A stretch of DNA of 45,054 nucleotides from an uncultured Flavihumibacter sp. (GCA_902168225.1 CABHOW010000085.1:1-45054), one strand, 5' to 3'. Positions 1-9,645 are shown, counted from the first letter of the stretch. A program made the numbers and translations. The notes: generated by a model not told the origin, from the letters alone.

Positions 1-76
1 TTACCAAAGTACATTTTGTACAAAAGATCCTTAAGGATACACCTAATAAGCCGTTTATTTTTATTTGTAATAAAAA
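1..76. other. Contig-start intergenic stretch with two short palindromes
   Basis: No gene is visible. A perfect 5-bp inverted repeat GTACA-TTT-TGTAC lies at 9-21 and a perfect 12-bp palindrome ATCCTTAAGGAT at 27-38. Both lie just downstream of the leftward aminotransferase gene. They could be part of a transcript end or a protein site. The contig edge prevents judging which gene lies on the other side. Confidence 0.4.
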
Positions 77-1336
77 TTAAGACAACTTAATCAAGGCTTC
101 TTCTAATGTAGCTAACATAGCCGGAATTTCTTCTTTCTTACTGGTGCCTACACTTAATCTATACCATGGACTATTGGCGCCGGCTCCAAACGCAGAAAAA
201 GGTACCACCGCTAATTTAGCTTCACCCAAAATATAGGAAGTAACATCTGCTTGCGTGCTTAGTACTTGTTCATTGGCATATCGCTTACCTACCAGATCTA
301 ATTTAATCGCAAGATAAATAGCGGCTTGTGGTGCCACTGCATCCACTGCATACCCTTTATTTTTAAGTGCTATAAGCCCGTCGTGTATAGTTTGTAACCG
401 ATATTCTATTTCCGATTTAAAATGAACTAAATATTGTTGAATGGCTCTTTGCTGTAGTAAATATTGTGCTACTGCTTTTTGTTCTGCCATTGGTGCCCAT
501 GCTCCTAAATGGCTTAGAACAGCTTTCATTTTAGCAATAACATTTCCCGGCCCCATGGCCCAACCCACACGAACACCGGTTGCTGCAAACACTTTGGAAA
601 TACCATCGATAAAAATAGTATACTCCTTCATAGCCGGATCTAAGGAAATCGGATTAGCATGAACCGTATCTCCATAAGTGAGTGTCCAATACATTTGATC
701 GAACATCAAATACAATTTCTTTTCATTCGCACCCCGCTTATTATTTTCTGCTATGATCAACTCACAAATTTCTTGCAAAGCATTCCGTGAAAGCGTTGTT
801 CCTGTTGGGTTCTGAGGTGTACACAAACAAATAAGCGTAGCTCCTTCTATATTTTTTTTAATATCAGCCACCGTGGGCATAAAATTATTTTCCGGCAAAC
901 AGTCTATCAAACAATGCTCACCATCTGTTAAATGAACATAATGGTTATTATTCCAAGAAGGAACACCATAAATCACTTTATCGCCTTTATCTACAATTAC
1001 TTTAAATAAAGCATATATAAGCGGGCGACCTCCGGAAGCTACCTGAATTTCGTGCGTATCATAATGAATGCCTTCCCATTCCTGAATAAAAGTACTAATG
1101 GCTTTTCTCAATTCCAGAATACCTTCTGCGGCTGGGTAGTTGGTATTATGCTTTTGATAGGATTCAATAATCAGTGTTTCTAATTCGCTTGGTATGGGAA
1201 AAACCTGCGGATCGAAATCGCCAATAGTGAAATTATAAATAGTTTCTCCGTTTCTGATACGCTCATTAATAGCATTTCCCAACTTTACAATTTCACTGCC
1301 TATCAATGTTTCCGCTAAATGGCTCAATTTACTCAT
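77..1336 (-). CDS. PLP-dependent class I/II aminotransferase (aspartate-aminotransferase-like)
   Basis: A 419-residue cytoplasmic aminotransferase of fold type I. It probably transfers the amino group of an amino acid (Asp or a related one) to 2-oxoglutarate through pyridoxal phosphate. Visible motifs are the TPQNPTG loop around Asn176, the PLP-ring-facing Asp213 with Tyr216 in FDQMYW, the Schiff-base Lys248 in DGISKVFAATG, and Arg256 in the following VRVGW. Length is normal for the family. The start ATG at 1336 is followed directly by the expected N-terminal helix. It diverges from the secreted plug-domain gene, leaving 65 bp for two promoters. Substrate cannot be fixed from sequence; tyrosine/aromatic or kynurenine-type specificity are alternatives. 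Confidence 0.88.
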   Translation of the reverse strand: MSKLSHLAETLIGSEIVKLGNAINERIRNGETIYNFTIGDFDPQVFPIPSELETLIIESYQKHNTNYPAAEGILELRKAISTFIQEWEGIHYDTHEIQVASGGRPLIYALFKVIVDKGDKVIYGVPSWNNNHYVHLTDGEHCLIDCLPENNFMPTVADIKKNIEGATLICLCTPQNPTGTTLSRNALQEICELIIAENNKRGANEKKLYLMFDQMYWTLTYGDTVHANPISLDPAMKEYTIFIDGISKVFAATGVRVGWAMGPGNVIAKMKAVLSHLGAWAPMAEQKAVAQYLLQQRAIQQYLVHFKSEIEYRLQTIHDGLIALKNKGYAVDAVAPQAAIYLAIKLDLVGKRYANEQVLSTQADVTSYILGEAKLAVVPFSAFGAGANSPWYRLSVGTSKKEEIPAMLATLEEALIKLS

Positions 1337-1401
1337 ACCTTAACTTTTGCGCGAAGTTAACAGAAAGAGCAAAGTATAGCGGGAAGTTTTTATTTTTAAG
1401 G

Positions 1402-2592
1402 ATGAAAAAAAGCTGCGCTTTACTGATAATACCTATTTTTTGCCTGCTTAGCGGGTGGGTAATTGCTCAGGATTCTTTATTCCTCAGCTTATCGAAAAAA
1501 AATTATCAAAGAGGCGACTCTTTAGAAATGAATATCAGCCTGCCGAATTATTCTGCACTAAAATTAAAATCGGCAACGGTTCATGTTTGGATAGATGATG
1601 TAGTAACGCATCGGCGTTGGAAATTTCGATATCCCTTAATTGAAGGGACTGCTGTGGCTGCTTTAAAAATTAGCGATCAAATACCGGATGGAGAATACGC
1701 TATCAGCTGTTTGGCAACAACCGGGTTTTATCGGATCAGCGGACATCTTACAGATCGGGATAAAAAGGATTCAGTTATCAACTACATGATGCGTACCGGC
1801 AATAATAAAATGATTGTTGATCAATTGAAAGTAGATGCGCATGATAATTTTGTAATGAAGCCTATGCTCTTTCAAGATAAAGCTTCGTTTTATTTCTCCC
1901 CGATAAAAAAAACCAAGCATAACTATTTGGCAGTGCAGCTAAAAACACCCATAGACTCTTTATTTGAACCCGTATTAACAACAACCGCTTTTTTTACCGT
2001 AGGTAACGCCACATTAACATCAAAACCATTTGTATTATCGCTCGATGATCCTGAAGAATCGGGCCTATTACCTAACGTAACAGTATATACAAAAGCAAAA
2101 ACGAAAGTGCAGGAATATGACGATAAATATAGTAGCGGATTATTCAAAAATGAAAATGCGATGATCTTCGATGGATTAGAGAATGATGAATTGGCTAATT
2201 CCCCAACCCTAGGTTGGTTTTTACAGCAAAAAGTACCCGGCTTAACTGTTGTAACCACCGACGATAATAGGGAGATATATAAATGGCGACAAGGTTCGGG
2301 TAGTTTTGTTTCTACTGCAGGAACACCAAGCTCCAACCCGAATGCCCGGCCTGATGCTTGCACCATTTTTATAGATGAATTTGAAGTATCTGCAGGCGAT
2401 CAAATGATGGTATTCCCAAGAGATATTGCCATGATAAAAGTTTTTCGTCCACCTTTTCAATACAGTTCTACAACCGGTTTTAACGGAGCTATAGCCATTT
2501 ATACCAAGAAGGGGAAATTCCTTACCGGAAATGGAACCAGGTTTTCATTTATACTAAAGGGCTATACACCATTTGACAGTATCTGGAATTAG
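1402..2592 (+). CDS. Secreted protein with macroglobulin-like N-terminus and TonB-receptor-plug-like C-terminus
   Basis: 396 residues when started at ATG 1402. The frame stays open upstream to 1306, but only the start at 1402 gives a clean signal peptide (MKKSCALLIIPIFCLLSG, cleaved near WVIAQ). Residues about 25-130 look like an MG2/macroglobulin-type beta domain (KKNYQRGDSLEMNISLP). Residues about 255-380 resemble the plug of TonB-dependent receptors, with the PGL element of QQKVPGLTVV, a TIFIDEFEV strand, and a terminal GFNGAIAIYTKKG. No outer-membrane barrel follows, so it is not a transporter itself. Bacteroidota encode many such plug-only envelope proteins of unclear role. The small basic gene 24 bp downstream is probably co-transcribed. 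The domain calls are mine, from pattern only. Confidence 0.72.
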   Translation: MKKSCALLIIPIFCLLSGWVIAQDSLFLSLSKKNYQRGDSLEMNISLPNYSALKLKSATVHVWIDDVVTHRRWKFRYPLIEGTAVAALKISDQIPDGEYAISCLATTGFYRISGHLTDRDKKDSVINYMMRTGNNKMIVDQLKVDAHDNFVMKPMLFQDKASFYFSPIKKTKHNYLAVQLKTPIDSLFEPVLTTTAFFTVGNATLTSKPFVLSLDDPEESGLLPNVTVYTKAKTKVQEYDDKYSSGLFKNENAMIFDGLENDELANSPTLGWFLQQKVPGLTVVTTDDNREIYKWRQGSGSFVSTAGTPSSNPNARPDACTIFIDEFEVSAGDQMMVFPRDIAMIKVFRPPFQYSSTTGFNGAIAIYTKKGKFLTGNGTRFSFILKGYTPFDSIWN

Positions 2593-2616
2593 TATTAACT
2601 TCCAAAAAAGAAAAAT

Positions 2617-2799
2617 ATGGGAAAAGCCAAGTCTACCAGAAAAAATGTAAAGAAAAAAAGTCCAACATCGGGTATGGTATCTAAGCCTGCCGGACCGGCA
2701 AACAGTTTTGGAAAAACCGGACCCGGGGGTATGAACCAAAACTTTGCTTCTACTAAAAAGAAAGGAGGATTCAGCGTAACACCAAGGAAGGCATCATAA
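2617..2799 (+). CDS. Small basic protein, unknown function
   Basis: A 60-residue protein that is very rich in Lys, Gly, Ser and Pro and begins MGKAKSTRKNVKKKSP. It starts 24 bp after the plug-domain gene and ends just before a strong hairpin terminator at 2804-2832. No membrane segment or known domain is visible. Composition suggests a disordered nucleic-acid- or ribosome-binding peptide, but that is inference. Arguments for a real gene are its tight fit between an upstream stop and a terminator, a good ATG start, and composition unlike random sequence. Antisense frames here also stay open, so a chance reading frame is not excluded. Confidence 0.55.
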   Translation: MGKAKSTRKNVKKKSPTSGMVSKPAGPANSFGKTGPGGMNQNFASTKKKGGFSVTPRKAS

Positions 2800-2803
2800 A
2801 AAT

Positions 2804-2832
2804 AAACCCCCATCAAAAATTGACGGGGGTTT
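2804..2832. terminator. Bidirectional hairpin terminator
   Basis: The stem AAACCCCC/GGGGGTTT (2804-2811 with 2825-2832) continues past one A-C mismatch into TCAA/TTGA around an AAA loop. Read leftward it is followed by TTTATTTTT-like sequence, which makes a strong end for the BNR-protein gene. Read rightward it closes the small basic gene. The two genes converge here. Confidence 0.85.
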
Positions 2833-2856
2833 AAAATTTATATGGTAAACTTCATT

Positions 2857-5800
2857 TTACTCTATTGCCTTATAATCTTTAAAATACTTTACGGGTGCTG
2901 CTTCTGCAAGTGTTCTATATTGTTTCCATACACCATCAAAAAGTGCATTTGCTTTTTTCACCACTGCAGCTACCGCTTCTTCCGCTTCATTCATAGCTCT
3001 GTTTTCTTGCGCTCCCGGCATAGCTGTTTTACCCATCACTAAAGAGCGGGCTTCCCCTAATAAACCATTCACAGTTTCTTGTGGAATATTACCATATCCT
3101 TGCTTTGTTTGTGGCTTACCATTAAGCGTTTCACGAATATCTTTTATCCCATCTGCAACCAACTTAGCCACTTTCCGCAGTGTATCTGCATCTTTTTTCT
3201 CCATCGCACTATATCCAGCTTCTACTTTTTTCATGATATCTTCTACCTCCGTTATTCTTTCCGTAATAGCTGTGATCTTTAACGTAGACTGTTCAATTCT
3301 GTTATTCGCTTTACGCAAAGCATCTCTCAGTTCTTTGGGAGTAGGGGCATTCGGGTCATCATTAACCACCACCATCATACTATCTGTTAATTCTCCCCCT
3401 AAAGAAAGTACCACTTTATAGGTTCCGGGATCAACAGGTAAACCGGCCGGCTCGGCGTTACCACCGCCACCACCAAATCTTCCGCCGCCACGGCCACCAC
3501 CGGCAGCTCTTGCACCTTTCCCTTCCAATCCCCAATAAAAGCGATTGAAACCACTATCGGCACGGGTACGCAAGTTTCTTACGTTATTACCGGCTGCATC
3601 CATAATACGAACTTGTACCGTATCACTTAATTTGTTTTTACCCGTATCAGTTGCAGATTTTTGTACGAAGAAACTTAATGCTGCACCGGTTTTTCTATTC
3701 TCACCTTCATAAGTACCATAGGTGCTGTATTCGATACCTGCAGCATTTTTAATTTTTGCTTGATACGCTTGCGGCGCATCAAAGGCGGTTAATTTTTTAG
3801 TAAAGAGTTGCCCCTTATTAGCCGCCAGTTTTCTGAGCGGACGAATATCATCCAATATCCATAATGCTCTTCCAAAAGTAGCGATCACTAAATCTGCTTC
3901 ACGCTCCTGAATAGCTAAATCATAGGTAGAAACAGAGGGATATTCATTTTTAAATTGTTGGAAATTGTTACCATTATCCAAGCTAATCCAAAGCCCTTGT
4001 TCCGTTCCAACAAAAATTAAATTGGGTTCTACCGGATCTTGAATAATACATAACGCATAGCCTATAACTTTTTTCTCATCAATTAAACGTGTCCAGGTTT
4101 TACCGAAATCTGTAGTACGAAAAATATAGGGTTTCATATCGCCTCTTCTATAATCATTCACCACAACAAATGCTTCTGCTGCATTATAAGATGAGGCACG
4201 AATTTGTGGAACCCATGCCCCTAAAGGCATTCCGGGGATTTTTCCGCGGAAGTTGGTCCAGGTTTTACCTCCGTCCCTCGTTAATTGCACATTTCCATCA
4301 TCTGTACCAACCCATATAGTACCCTGCTCTTTTGGTGATGGTGCAATACTAATAATGGTACAATAGTTCTCAGCACCGGTTATATCAACAGAAATACCTC
4401 CATTATTAGATTGATCGATTTTAGCTGAATCATTCGTAGTTAGGTCGGGGGATATTTGCTCCCATGCAGCTCCTTTATTCGTGCTCTTATTTAAAAACTG
4501 ACTACCATAATAAATAGTTGCTTTATTAAACGGGTCTTGGGCTATAGCTGCATTCCAATTAAAACGTTGACGTGTATTCTTATTTGGCCGGGGCGGACGA
4601 ATACTCCAATCCTCACCGGTTGCAATATTATAACGAGATAGGCTTCCTCCTTGGCTCATCGTATATACCCATCTTGGATCTTCTGCATCGGGCATTACAT
4701 CAAATCCATCACCACCACTTACACCCTGCCAAAATGCATTACGAATACCACTTCGCTGCCACACATAAGCCGGTCCATGCCAGCTACCATTATCCTGTAA
4801 GCCACCCATCACATGATAAGGCAGTTCATTATCTACGTTTATATGGTAAAATTGTCCGAGTGGTAATTTCTCATCAAACTGCCAGGTTTTACCTCTATCG
4901 CGGGTAATACCAATACCTCCATCATTTCCATCGATGATAAAATTGGCATCATGGGGATGTATCCACCACGCATGATGATCGGGGTGAATACCGCTATATG
5001 GGAGTACCGGTTTCCAGGTTTTACCTGCATCCTCACTTACATTGATTACCTGATTGATATTGTACAATCGATTTTCGTTCTTGGTATCAACCGCAATATC
5101 CTGAAAATAAAAAGCACGATTGGTTACTACAGCAGGATCACCATTTACAAGTTCCCATTTCAAGCCACCATCCTCTGATTTATACAAACCATTTTTTGTG
5201 GCTTCTACCAAAGCATATACCCGATTTGGATCGGTACGACTAATACTAATTCCGATTCGGCCATACTCACCATCAGGCAAGCCTTCTGCTTTTCCTAATT
5301 TTTTAAATGTTTTACCGGCATCGTAAGTAACAAAAAAACCACTACCGGCGCCACCTCCTTTTAAACTCCAGGGCGTACGTTTATGCTCATACATATTTAC
5401 AAAGAGTTTATTAGGATTAGATGGGTCCATTACCATATCACCTACTCCACTGTTATTATTAGTGAATAGAATTTGTTTCCAGGTTTCACCTCCATCTATT
5501 GTTTTATAAACCCCTCTTTCCGGATGTTCTGCAAAGGGATTACCCATTACGCCAACATAAACTATATCGGGATTATTAGGGTCGATGATAATGCGATGAA
5601 TATTTCGTGTTTTTTGTAACCCTAAACATTTCCATGTTTTTCCTCCATCTAAACTTTTATAAATTCCTTCTCCTAAACTAACTGAGTTACGGGGATTACC
5701 TTCCCCTGTACCTACCCAAACTACATTAGGATTAGATTGAGTGATTGCTACTGCCCCAATATTTTGAATGGGTTGCTCATCAAAAACAGGAGTCCAACTA

Positions 5801-6024
5801 CCACCCCCATTTTCTGTTTTTCATACACCACCACTTGCTGTACCTAAAAAAATAATGTTAGGGTTTGTCCATACCGCATCTATGGCTGTAACACGACCGC
5901 TCATACCTGCCGGACCGATATTACGGGGTTTCCAATTTTTAAATTGCTTTGCAAAATCTACTTGTTGCGCATGCACGAGTAGAAAGCAAAAAGTGAAGGA
6001 AAGAAAAAAAATTGTTCTTCTCAT
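2857..6024 (-). pseudogene. Sortilin/BNR-repeat secreted protein, interrupted by an in-frame TGA
   Basis: One frame of 1056 codons encodes a large secreted beta-propeller protein of the VPS10/sortilin-like BNR type. It has a signal peptide at residues 1-19 (cleaved near VHAQ), then many Asp-box-like repeats (DGGKTW, DAGKTF, DRGKTW) to about residue 750. A Gly-rich linker (plus-strand 3455-3505) and a helical C-terminal region follow. Codon 68 is TGA (5821-5823), directly after TASGGV, where the family has Trp followed by Lys-Thr; the code resumes at once with KTENGG. There is no other stop or frameshift across 3168 bp, so a single TGG-to-TGA change explains it. Re-initiation could only start near ATG 5547 and would lack the signal peptide. 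It is either a very young pseudogene, a strain polymorphism or a base-call error. Function of the intact family is not established. Confidence 0.85.
5821..5823 (-). other. Premature stop codon (TGA for TGG) in the BNR-protein gene
   Basis: The minus-strand codons read GGT GTA TGA AAA ACA GAA, giving G-V-stop-K-T-E. In this protein family the equivalent block reads G-V-W-K-T. Changing plus-strand T5821 to C would restore Trp and an uninterrupted frame from 6024 to 2857. Confidence 0.85.
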
Positions 6025-6160
6025 ATCAGTTTAATTAGGATAGGAAAAGTACACATTATTAGAGAAAAAGCCCTCGGTTCTGTATGAGCGGTTGAAAAAG
6101 ATAACCCGTTTTGAGGGTTAGCAATAAAATTATCGCTATACTAGCAGATAATATAATTCC

Positions 6161-7441
6161 TTGATTGCAAAAACGAATACGCGCAGTTCCTTTTCGGTAG
6201 GATTATACGCTGCTATTGCAGCCTTTCTTACTTATACCATCATATTTGGCTTTCGAAAATCATTTACCGTTTGCACTTTCGATGGTATGCGGTTTTGGGG
6301 CTTTGGTTATAAAACCTTGTTGGTATTGAGTCAAATGTTAGGCTATTTAGCGGCAAAATTTTATGGCATTAAATTTATTGCAGAGCTCAAACGATTAGGC
6401 CGATATAAAATAGTCTTGTTATTAGTTGGTATCGCTTGGCTTGCCTGGTTATTATTTGCGTTGATACCGGCACCTTATAATATTATATGCCTATTCATAA
6501 ACGGGTTTCCATTGGGTATGTTATGGGGTGTTATTTTTTCTTATATAGAAGGAAGAAAAGCAACTGATTTTATTGGGGCTGCTTTAGCAGTGAGTTTTAT
6601 TTTTTCTTCAGGGTTTGTGAAATCGGTTGGAGGTTGGTTAATATTATATTTTGGAGTACCTGAGGTATGGGTACCATTTACAAGCGGTGCTGTATTTGCT
6701 ATTCCGCTATTGGTTTTTATTTATGCTATGGAAAAAATTCCTGCACCTTCAGCAGAAGATATTGCCTTACGCATGAACCGAGTACCTATGAATGCTATGG
6801 AGCGAAAAACTTTTTTACAAAAATTTTTACCGGGTATTATCGCTGCTGTTTGTATTTATATGTTTGCTACTATTTTTCGTGATATCCGCGATAATTTCAG
6901 TGCCGATATGTGGAAGGAGATGGGATATTTGAATCAGCCCGCCATTTTTAGCAAAACCGAAACGCCCATAACACTTATTATACTGTTGCTCATTGGCAGT
7001 ATGGTGCTGATTCAAAATAATAGAAAAGCATTTATGCTTTCGCATGTATTTATAGGCATTGGCTTTATCATTGCCGGTTTTTCTACATACTTATTTACAA
7101 AGCAATTGATACTACCCTACTGGTGGATGACTTTAGTAGGGTTGGGCTTATACATGGTATATATTCCTTTTAACTCTGTTTATTTTGAAAGATTAATAGC
7201 CACTTTTCGTTTTACAGGAAATGTAGGTTTTTTAATTTATGTGGCCGATTCATTTGGCTATTTAGGAAGTGTGAGTGTACTCGTAAGTAAGGAAGTATTG
7301 AAGATAAGGTTGAATTGGGTAGATTTTTTCTCTACCAGTGTAATGGCTTTATCATTAGCAGGTATACTCATTACGGGTTATGCTATGTTTTATTTTGGGA
7401 GGAAGTCGGAGAGAAAGAAAGTCCGGAAGTCCGAGGAATAG
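6161..7441 (+). CDS. MFS-like multi-spanning membrane protein, DUF5690-type
   Basis: A 426-residue inner-membrane protein with about 11-12 hydrophobic segments. A cytoplasmic-looking linker in the middle (AMEKIPAPSAEDIALRMNRV) is typical of two six-helix halves. The frame is closed by a TAA at 6149-6151 and the first ATG is deep in the protein, so the start must be TTG 6161. The sequence resembles the Bacteroidota DUF5690 family, which is MFS-like with unknown substrate. That assignment is from memory of the family, not a search. The C-terminus ends in a charged KSERKKVRKSEE tail. It stands alone, with opposite-strand BNR gene upstream and a kinase gene 90 bp downstream. Confidence 0.75.
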   Translation: MIAKTNTRSSFSVGLYAAIAAFLTYTIIFGFRKSFTVCTFDGMRFWGFGYKTLLVLSQMLGYLAAKFYGIKFIAELKRLGRYKIVLLLVGIAWLAWLLFALIPAPYNIICLFINGFPLGMLWGVIFSYIEGRKATDFIGAALAVSFIFSSGFVKSVGGWLILYFGVPEVWVPFTSGAVFAIPLLVFIYAMEKIPAPSAEDIALRMNRVPMNAMERKTFLQKFLPGIIAAVCIYMFATIFRDIRDNFSADMWKEMGYLNQPAIFSKTETPITLIILLLIGSMVLIQNNRKAFMLSHVFIGIGFIIAGFSTYLFTKQLILPYWWMTLVGLGLYMVYIPFNSVYFERLIATFRFTGNVGFLIYVADSFGYLGSVSVLVSKEVLKIRLNWVDFFSTSVMALSLAGILITGYAMFYFGRKSERKKVRKSEE

Positions 7442-7531
7442 TATAAGAGACATGTTCGAAAGCTTTATTTTTTTTCATAACTTACTTGAAAATTTTTTGC
7501 TCTAGTTGAAGTATATCAAACTGACTGTTGC

Positions 7532-9631
7532 ATGAAACTATTATTAAAAATACTTTTCCTCCTTTTATTCCCTTTTTTCACCAAAGCTAATAATGGTTTT
7601 GTCGATAGCCTTTACAACAAATACAATCAAGCTACAACAGACTCTGCTAGGTATTATTACTTACATAGGATATATGGATATTATGAAGAAGTACAAAAAG
7701 ATTCGGCTTTAGTATTAGTAAATAAAATGCTCGCCCTAGCACAAAAAAATAAACAGCACTATACAGCCATCGTATGTAATGGAATGATCGGTTATCAGTT
7801 GAATGGCTTAGGTAAAAATGAGTTGGCACTCGATGTATTATTAAAGACGCTTAATCAATTTGATGATCATTTAAAAACCATACCGAATACTTGGTCGGCA
7901 GATGCAGGTACTATTGGCGATCAAATACCGATTGATCAAAAAAGCATTGTAGCAAAAGCCTATATCAATCATACACTTGGCGTTGTAATTTTTAATACAG
8001 GTAATACTGAACAGGCTGAAACATATTTTAGAATTGGCTACAACCTCGCCAAACAAATTCGGTATACAGTTAGGTGGGCAATAGCCGCAATGAATTTGGG
8101 TAGATGTTATCTATATAGAAATAAACTGGATAGTGCTTTACAATTTCTTTATGAGTCTAATACACTTGCGTATACCTCAAGTGCAGCTCGCTATTTAGCG
8201 AATATTAATACTTATACCGGGGATATTTTTCGATTAAAAAACCAAAAAGACAGTGCATTCAATCACTATTATAAAGCCATTTATTATGGCAAAACAAAGA
8301 GTAACTTTAATGGATTGCTACAAGCTTATTTTTCAATAGCAAGATTTCATAGAGAGGTGGGCAATACCGACTCAAGTTTACTTTACTCTAATTACTGCTT
8401 ACAAATTATTGATAAACTTGGCAGTAATTTTACATCATTTAATGTAAATAAAGGATCTATTTATCAAAACATATATGCTTGCTTCTTACTAAAACAACAA
8501 AAAGATAGTATCAATAAATACAAGGATCTCTATTTAATTCAAAACGATAGCATTAAACAAAAACGTATCAATGCATTGATCGGTTTTCAAAATACATTAT
8601 TAAAAAATCAGCTTCGTTTACAAGAATTAGAGAAGGATAAAATCAATAGTGATAATCGAAATCAAACAAACCTGTTTATTGCCGGTATTATTTTAGTAAT
8701 AGTAGTTTCCATTTTGCTTTTCCGCAGTAACCGTATTAAACAAAAAGATAACGCGGCATTACAGAAAGCATTCAGTGATTTGAAATCGACCCAAACCCAA
8801 CTGATCCAATCTGAGAAGATGGCAAGTCTTGGGGAACTTACGGCAGGTATTGCCCATGAGATACAGAACCCATTGAATTTTGTAAATAATTTTTCAGAGC
8901 TAAATAATGAATTGTTACAAGAGCTGGGACCCCTCGACAAGCTCGAGGTGACAGCCGATCAACAAGATATTCTAAAAGACCTTCAATCCAACTCGGAAAA
9001 AATCAATCACCATGGACAAAGAGCTGCATCGATAGTAAAGGGAATGCTGCAGCACTCCAGAAGTTCAAGCGGACAAAAAGAACCAACCGATATCAATGCT
9101 TTGTGTGATGAGTATTTACGGCTAGCGTATCATGGCTTAAGAGCAAAAGACAAGAGCTTTAATGCAGCATTTAAAACTGATTTTGATGCAAGTATACCGA
9201 AAGTAAGTATCGTACCACAGGATATGGGGAGGGTGATATTGAACCTAATTAATAATGCGTTTTTCGCCGTAGGCGAAAGGGGGAAGGCAGTAGGAGGAAG
9301 CCATAGGGTTGAAGCAATAAATAGTGAGGAAAAAGGTATTCCTTCCGGCTTAAAGCTTACACCTTACAGCCCAACAGTTACCGTAAGCACCAAAAACCTC
9401 GGCAACAAAATAGAAATCCGCATATCCGACAACGGCACGGGGATACCAAATGAAATCAAAGAAAAGATCTTCCAACCCTTCTTCACTACCAAACCCACCG
9501 GACAAGGAACGGGATTAGGGTTAAGCCTTGCGTATGATATCGTTACCAAAGCGCATGAAGGTAAATTAAGCGTGGAGAGTGAATTAAGAAAAGGTACTAT
9601 ATTTAAGATTGAAATACCGATGTCACCCTGA
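7532..9631 (+). CDS. TPR-containing membrane sensor histidine kinase
   Basis: 699 residues: signal peptide (1-19), a periplasmic TPR-like helical region (about 30-370), one membrane helix (about 380-398), a short coiled coil, then HisKA with phospho-acceptor His442 in AGIAHEIQNP. The HATPase_c domain has an N-box (NLINNAFF, near 571), G1 DNGTGIP (near 633) and G2 GTGLGLS (near 659). No receiver domain and no adjacent response regulator, so it is an orphan sensor that probably phosphorylates a regulator elsewhere. Two stretches look foreign to the family: GPLDKLEVTAD after the H-box helix and a roughly 25-residue expansion after NAFFAV. Both coincide with palindromic DNA. The stop TGA (9629-9631) lies inside a further copy of the first palindrome. 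Confidence 0.88.
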   Translation: MKLLLKILFLLLFPFFTKANNGFVDSLYNKYNQATTDSARYYYLHRIYGYYEEVQKDSALVLVNKMLALAQKNKQHYTAIVCNGMIGYQLNGLGKNELALDVLLKTLNQFDDHLKTIPNTWSADAGTIGDQIPIDQKSIVAKAYINHTLGVVIFNTGNTEQAETYFRIGYNLAKQIRYTVRWAIAAMNLGRCYLYRNKLDSALQFLYESNTLAYTSSAARYLANINTYTGDIFRLKNQKDSAFNHYYKAIYYGKTKSNFNGLLQAYFSIARFHREVGNTDSSLLYSNYCLQIIDKLGSNFTSFNVNKGSIYQNIYACFLLKQQKDSINKYKDLYLIQNDSIKQKRINALIGFQNTLLKNQLRLQELEKDKINSDNRNQTNLFIAGIILVIVVSILLFRSNRIKQKDNAALQKAFSDLKSTQTQLIQSEKMASLGELTAGIAHEIQNPLNFVNNFSELNNELLQELGPLDKLEVTADQQDILKDLQSNSEKINHHGQRAASIVKGMLQHSRSSSGQKEPTDINALCDEYLRLAYHGLRAKDKSFNAAFKTDFDASIPKVSIVPQDMGRVILNLINNAFFAVGERGKAVGGSHRVEAINSEEKGIPSGLKLTPYSPTVTVSTKNLGNKIEIRISDNGTGIPNEIKEKIFQPFFTTKPTGQGTGLGLSLAYDIVTKAHEGKLSVESELRKGTIFKIEIPMSP
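8929..8952 (-). repeat. Palindromic repeat copy A, inside the kinase reading frame
   Basis: 24 bp. The reverse complement matches the copy at 9622-9645 at 20 of 24 positions, all four differences being transitions. Internal dyad CCTCGA-CAAGC-TCGAGG. It is read in frame as part of PLDKLEVT within the kinase. Confidence 0.65.
9262..9278. repeat. Perfect 7-bp hairpin TTTCGCC-GTA-GGCGAAA inside the kinase gene
   Basis: The stem is 9262-9268 with 9272-9278 and the loop is GTA. It marks the left edge of the expanded loop in the HATPase domain (residues about 576-605), where related kinases run almost straight from NAFYAV to PTVTV. Confidence 0.6.
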
Positions 9632-9645
9632 GCTTGTTGAAGGGT
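9622..9645 (+). repeat. Palindromic repeat copy B, supplying the kinase stop codon
   Basis: 24 bp, inverted relative to 8929-8952, with outer arms ACCCT/AGGGT. The final kinase codons M-S-P-stop are read from it, so the repeat seems to have replaced the native C-terminus. The motif CACCCTGAGCTTGT belongs to a short palindrome widely seen in bacterial genomes. Confidence 0.65.

Noticed and set aside
3455..3505. G/C-rich repeat tract on the BNR gene as a regulatory repeat
   Set aside because: It encodes the Gly-rich linker of the protein in frame; the composition is explained by coding.
5548..6024. UGA read as Trp (alternative code) to explain the in-frame TGA
   Set aside because: TGA is used as a genuine stop in this window, for example in the kinase (9629-9631) and cysS (14234-14236), and Trp is otherwise TGG throughout.
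6102..6120. Hairpin TAACCC-GTTTTGA-GGGTTA as terminator or riboswitch
   Set aside because: Only a 6-bp stem with no T-run on either strand; too weak to call between the two divergent genes.
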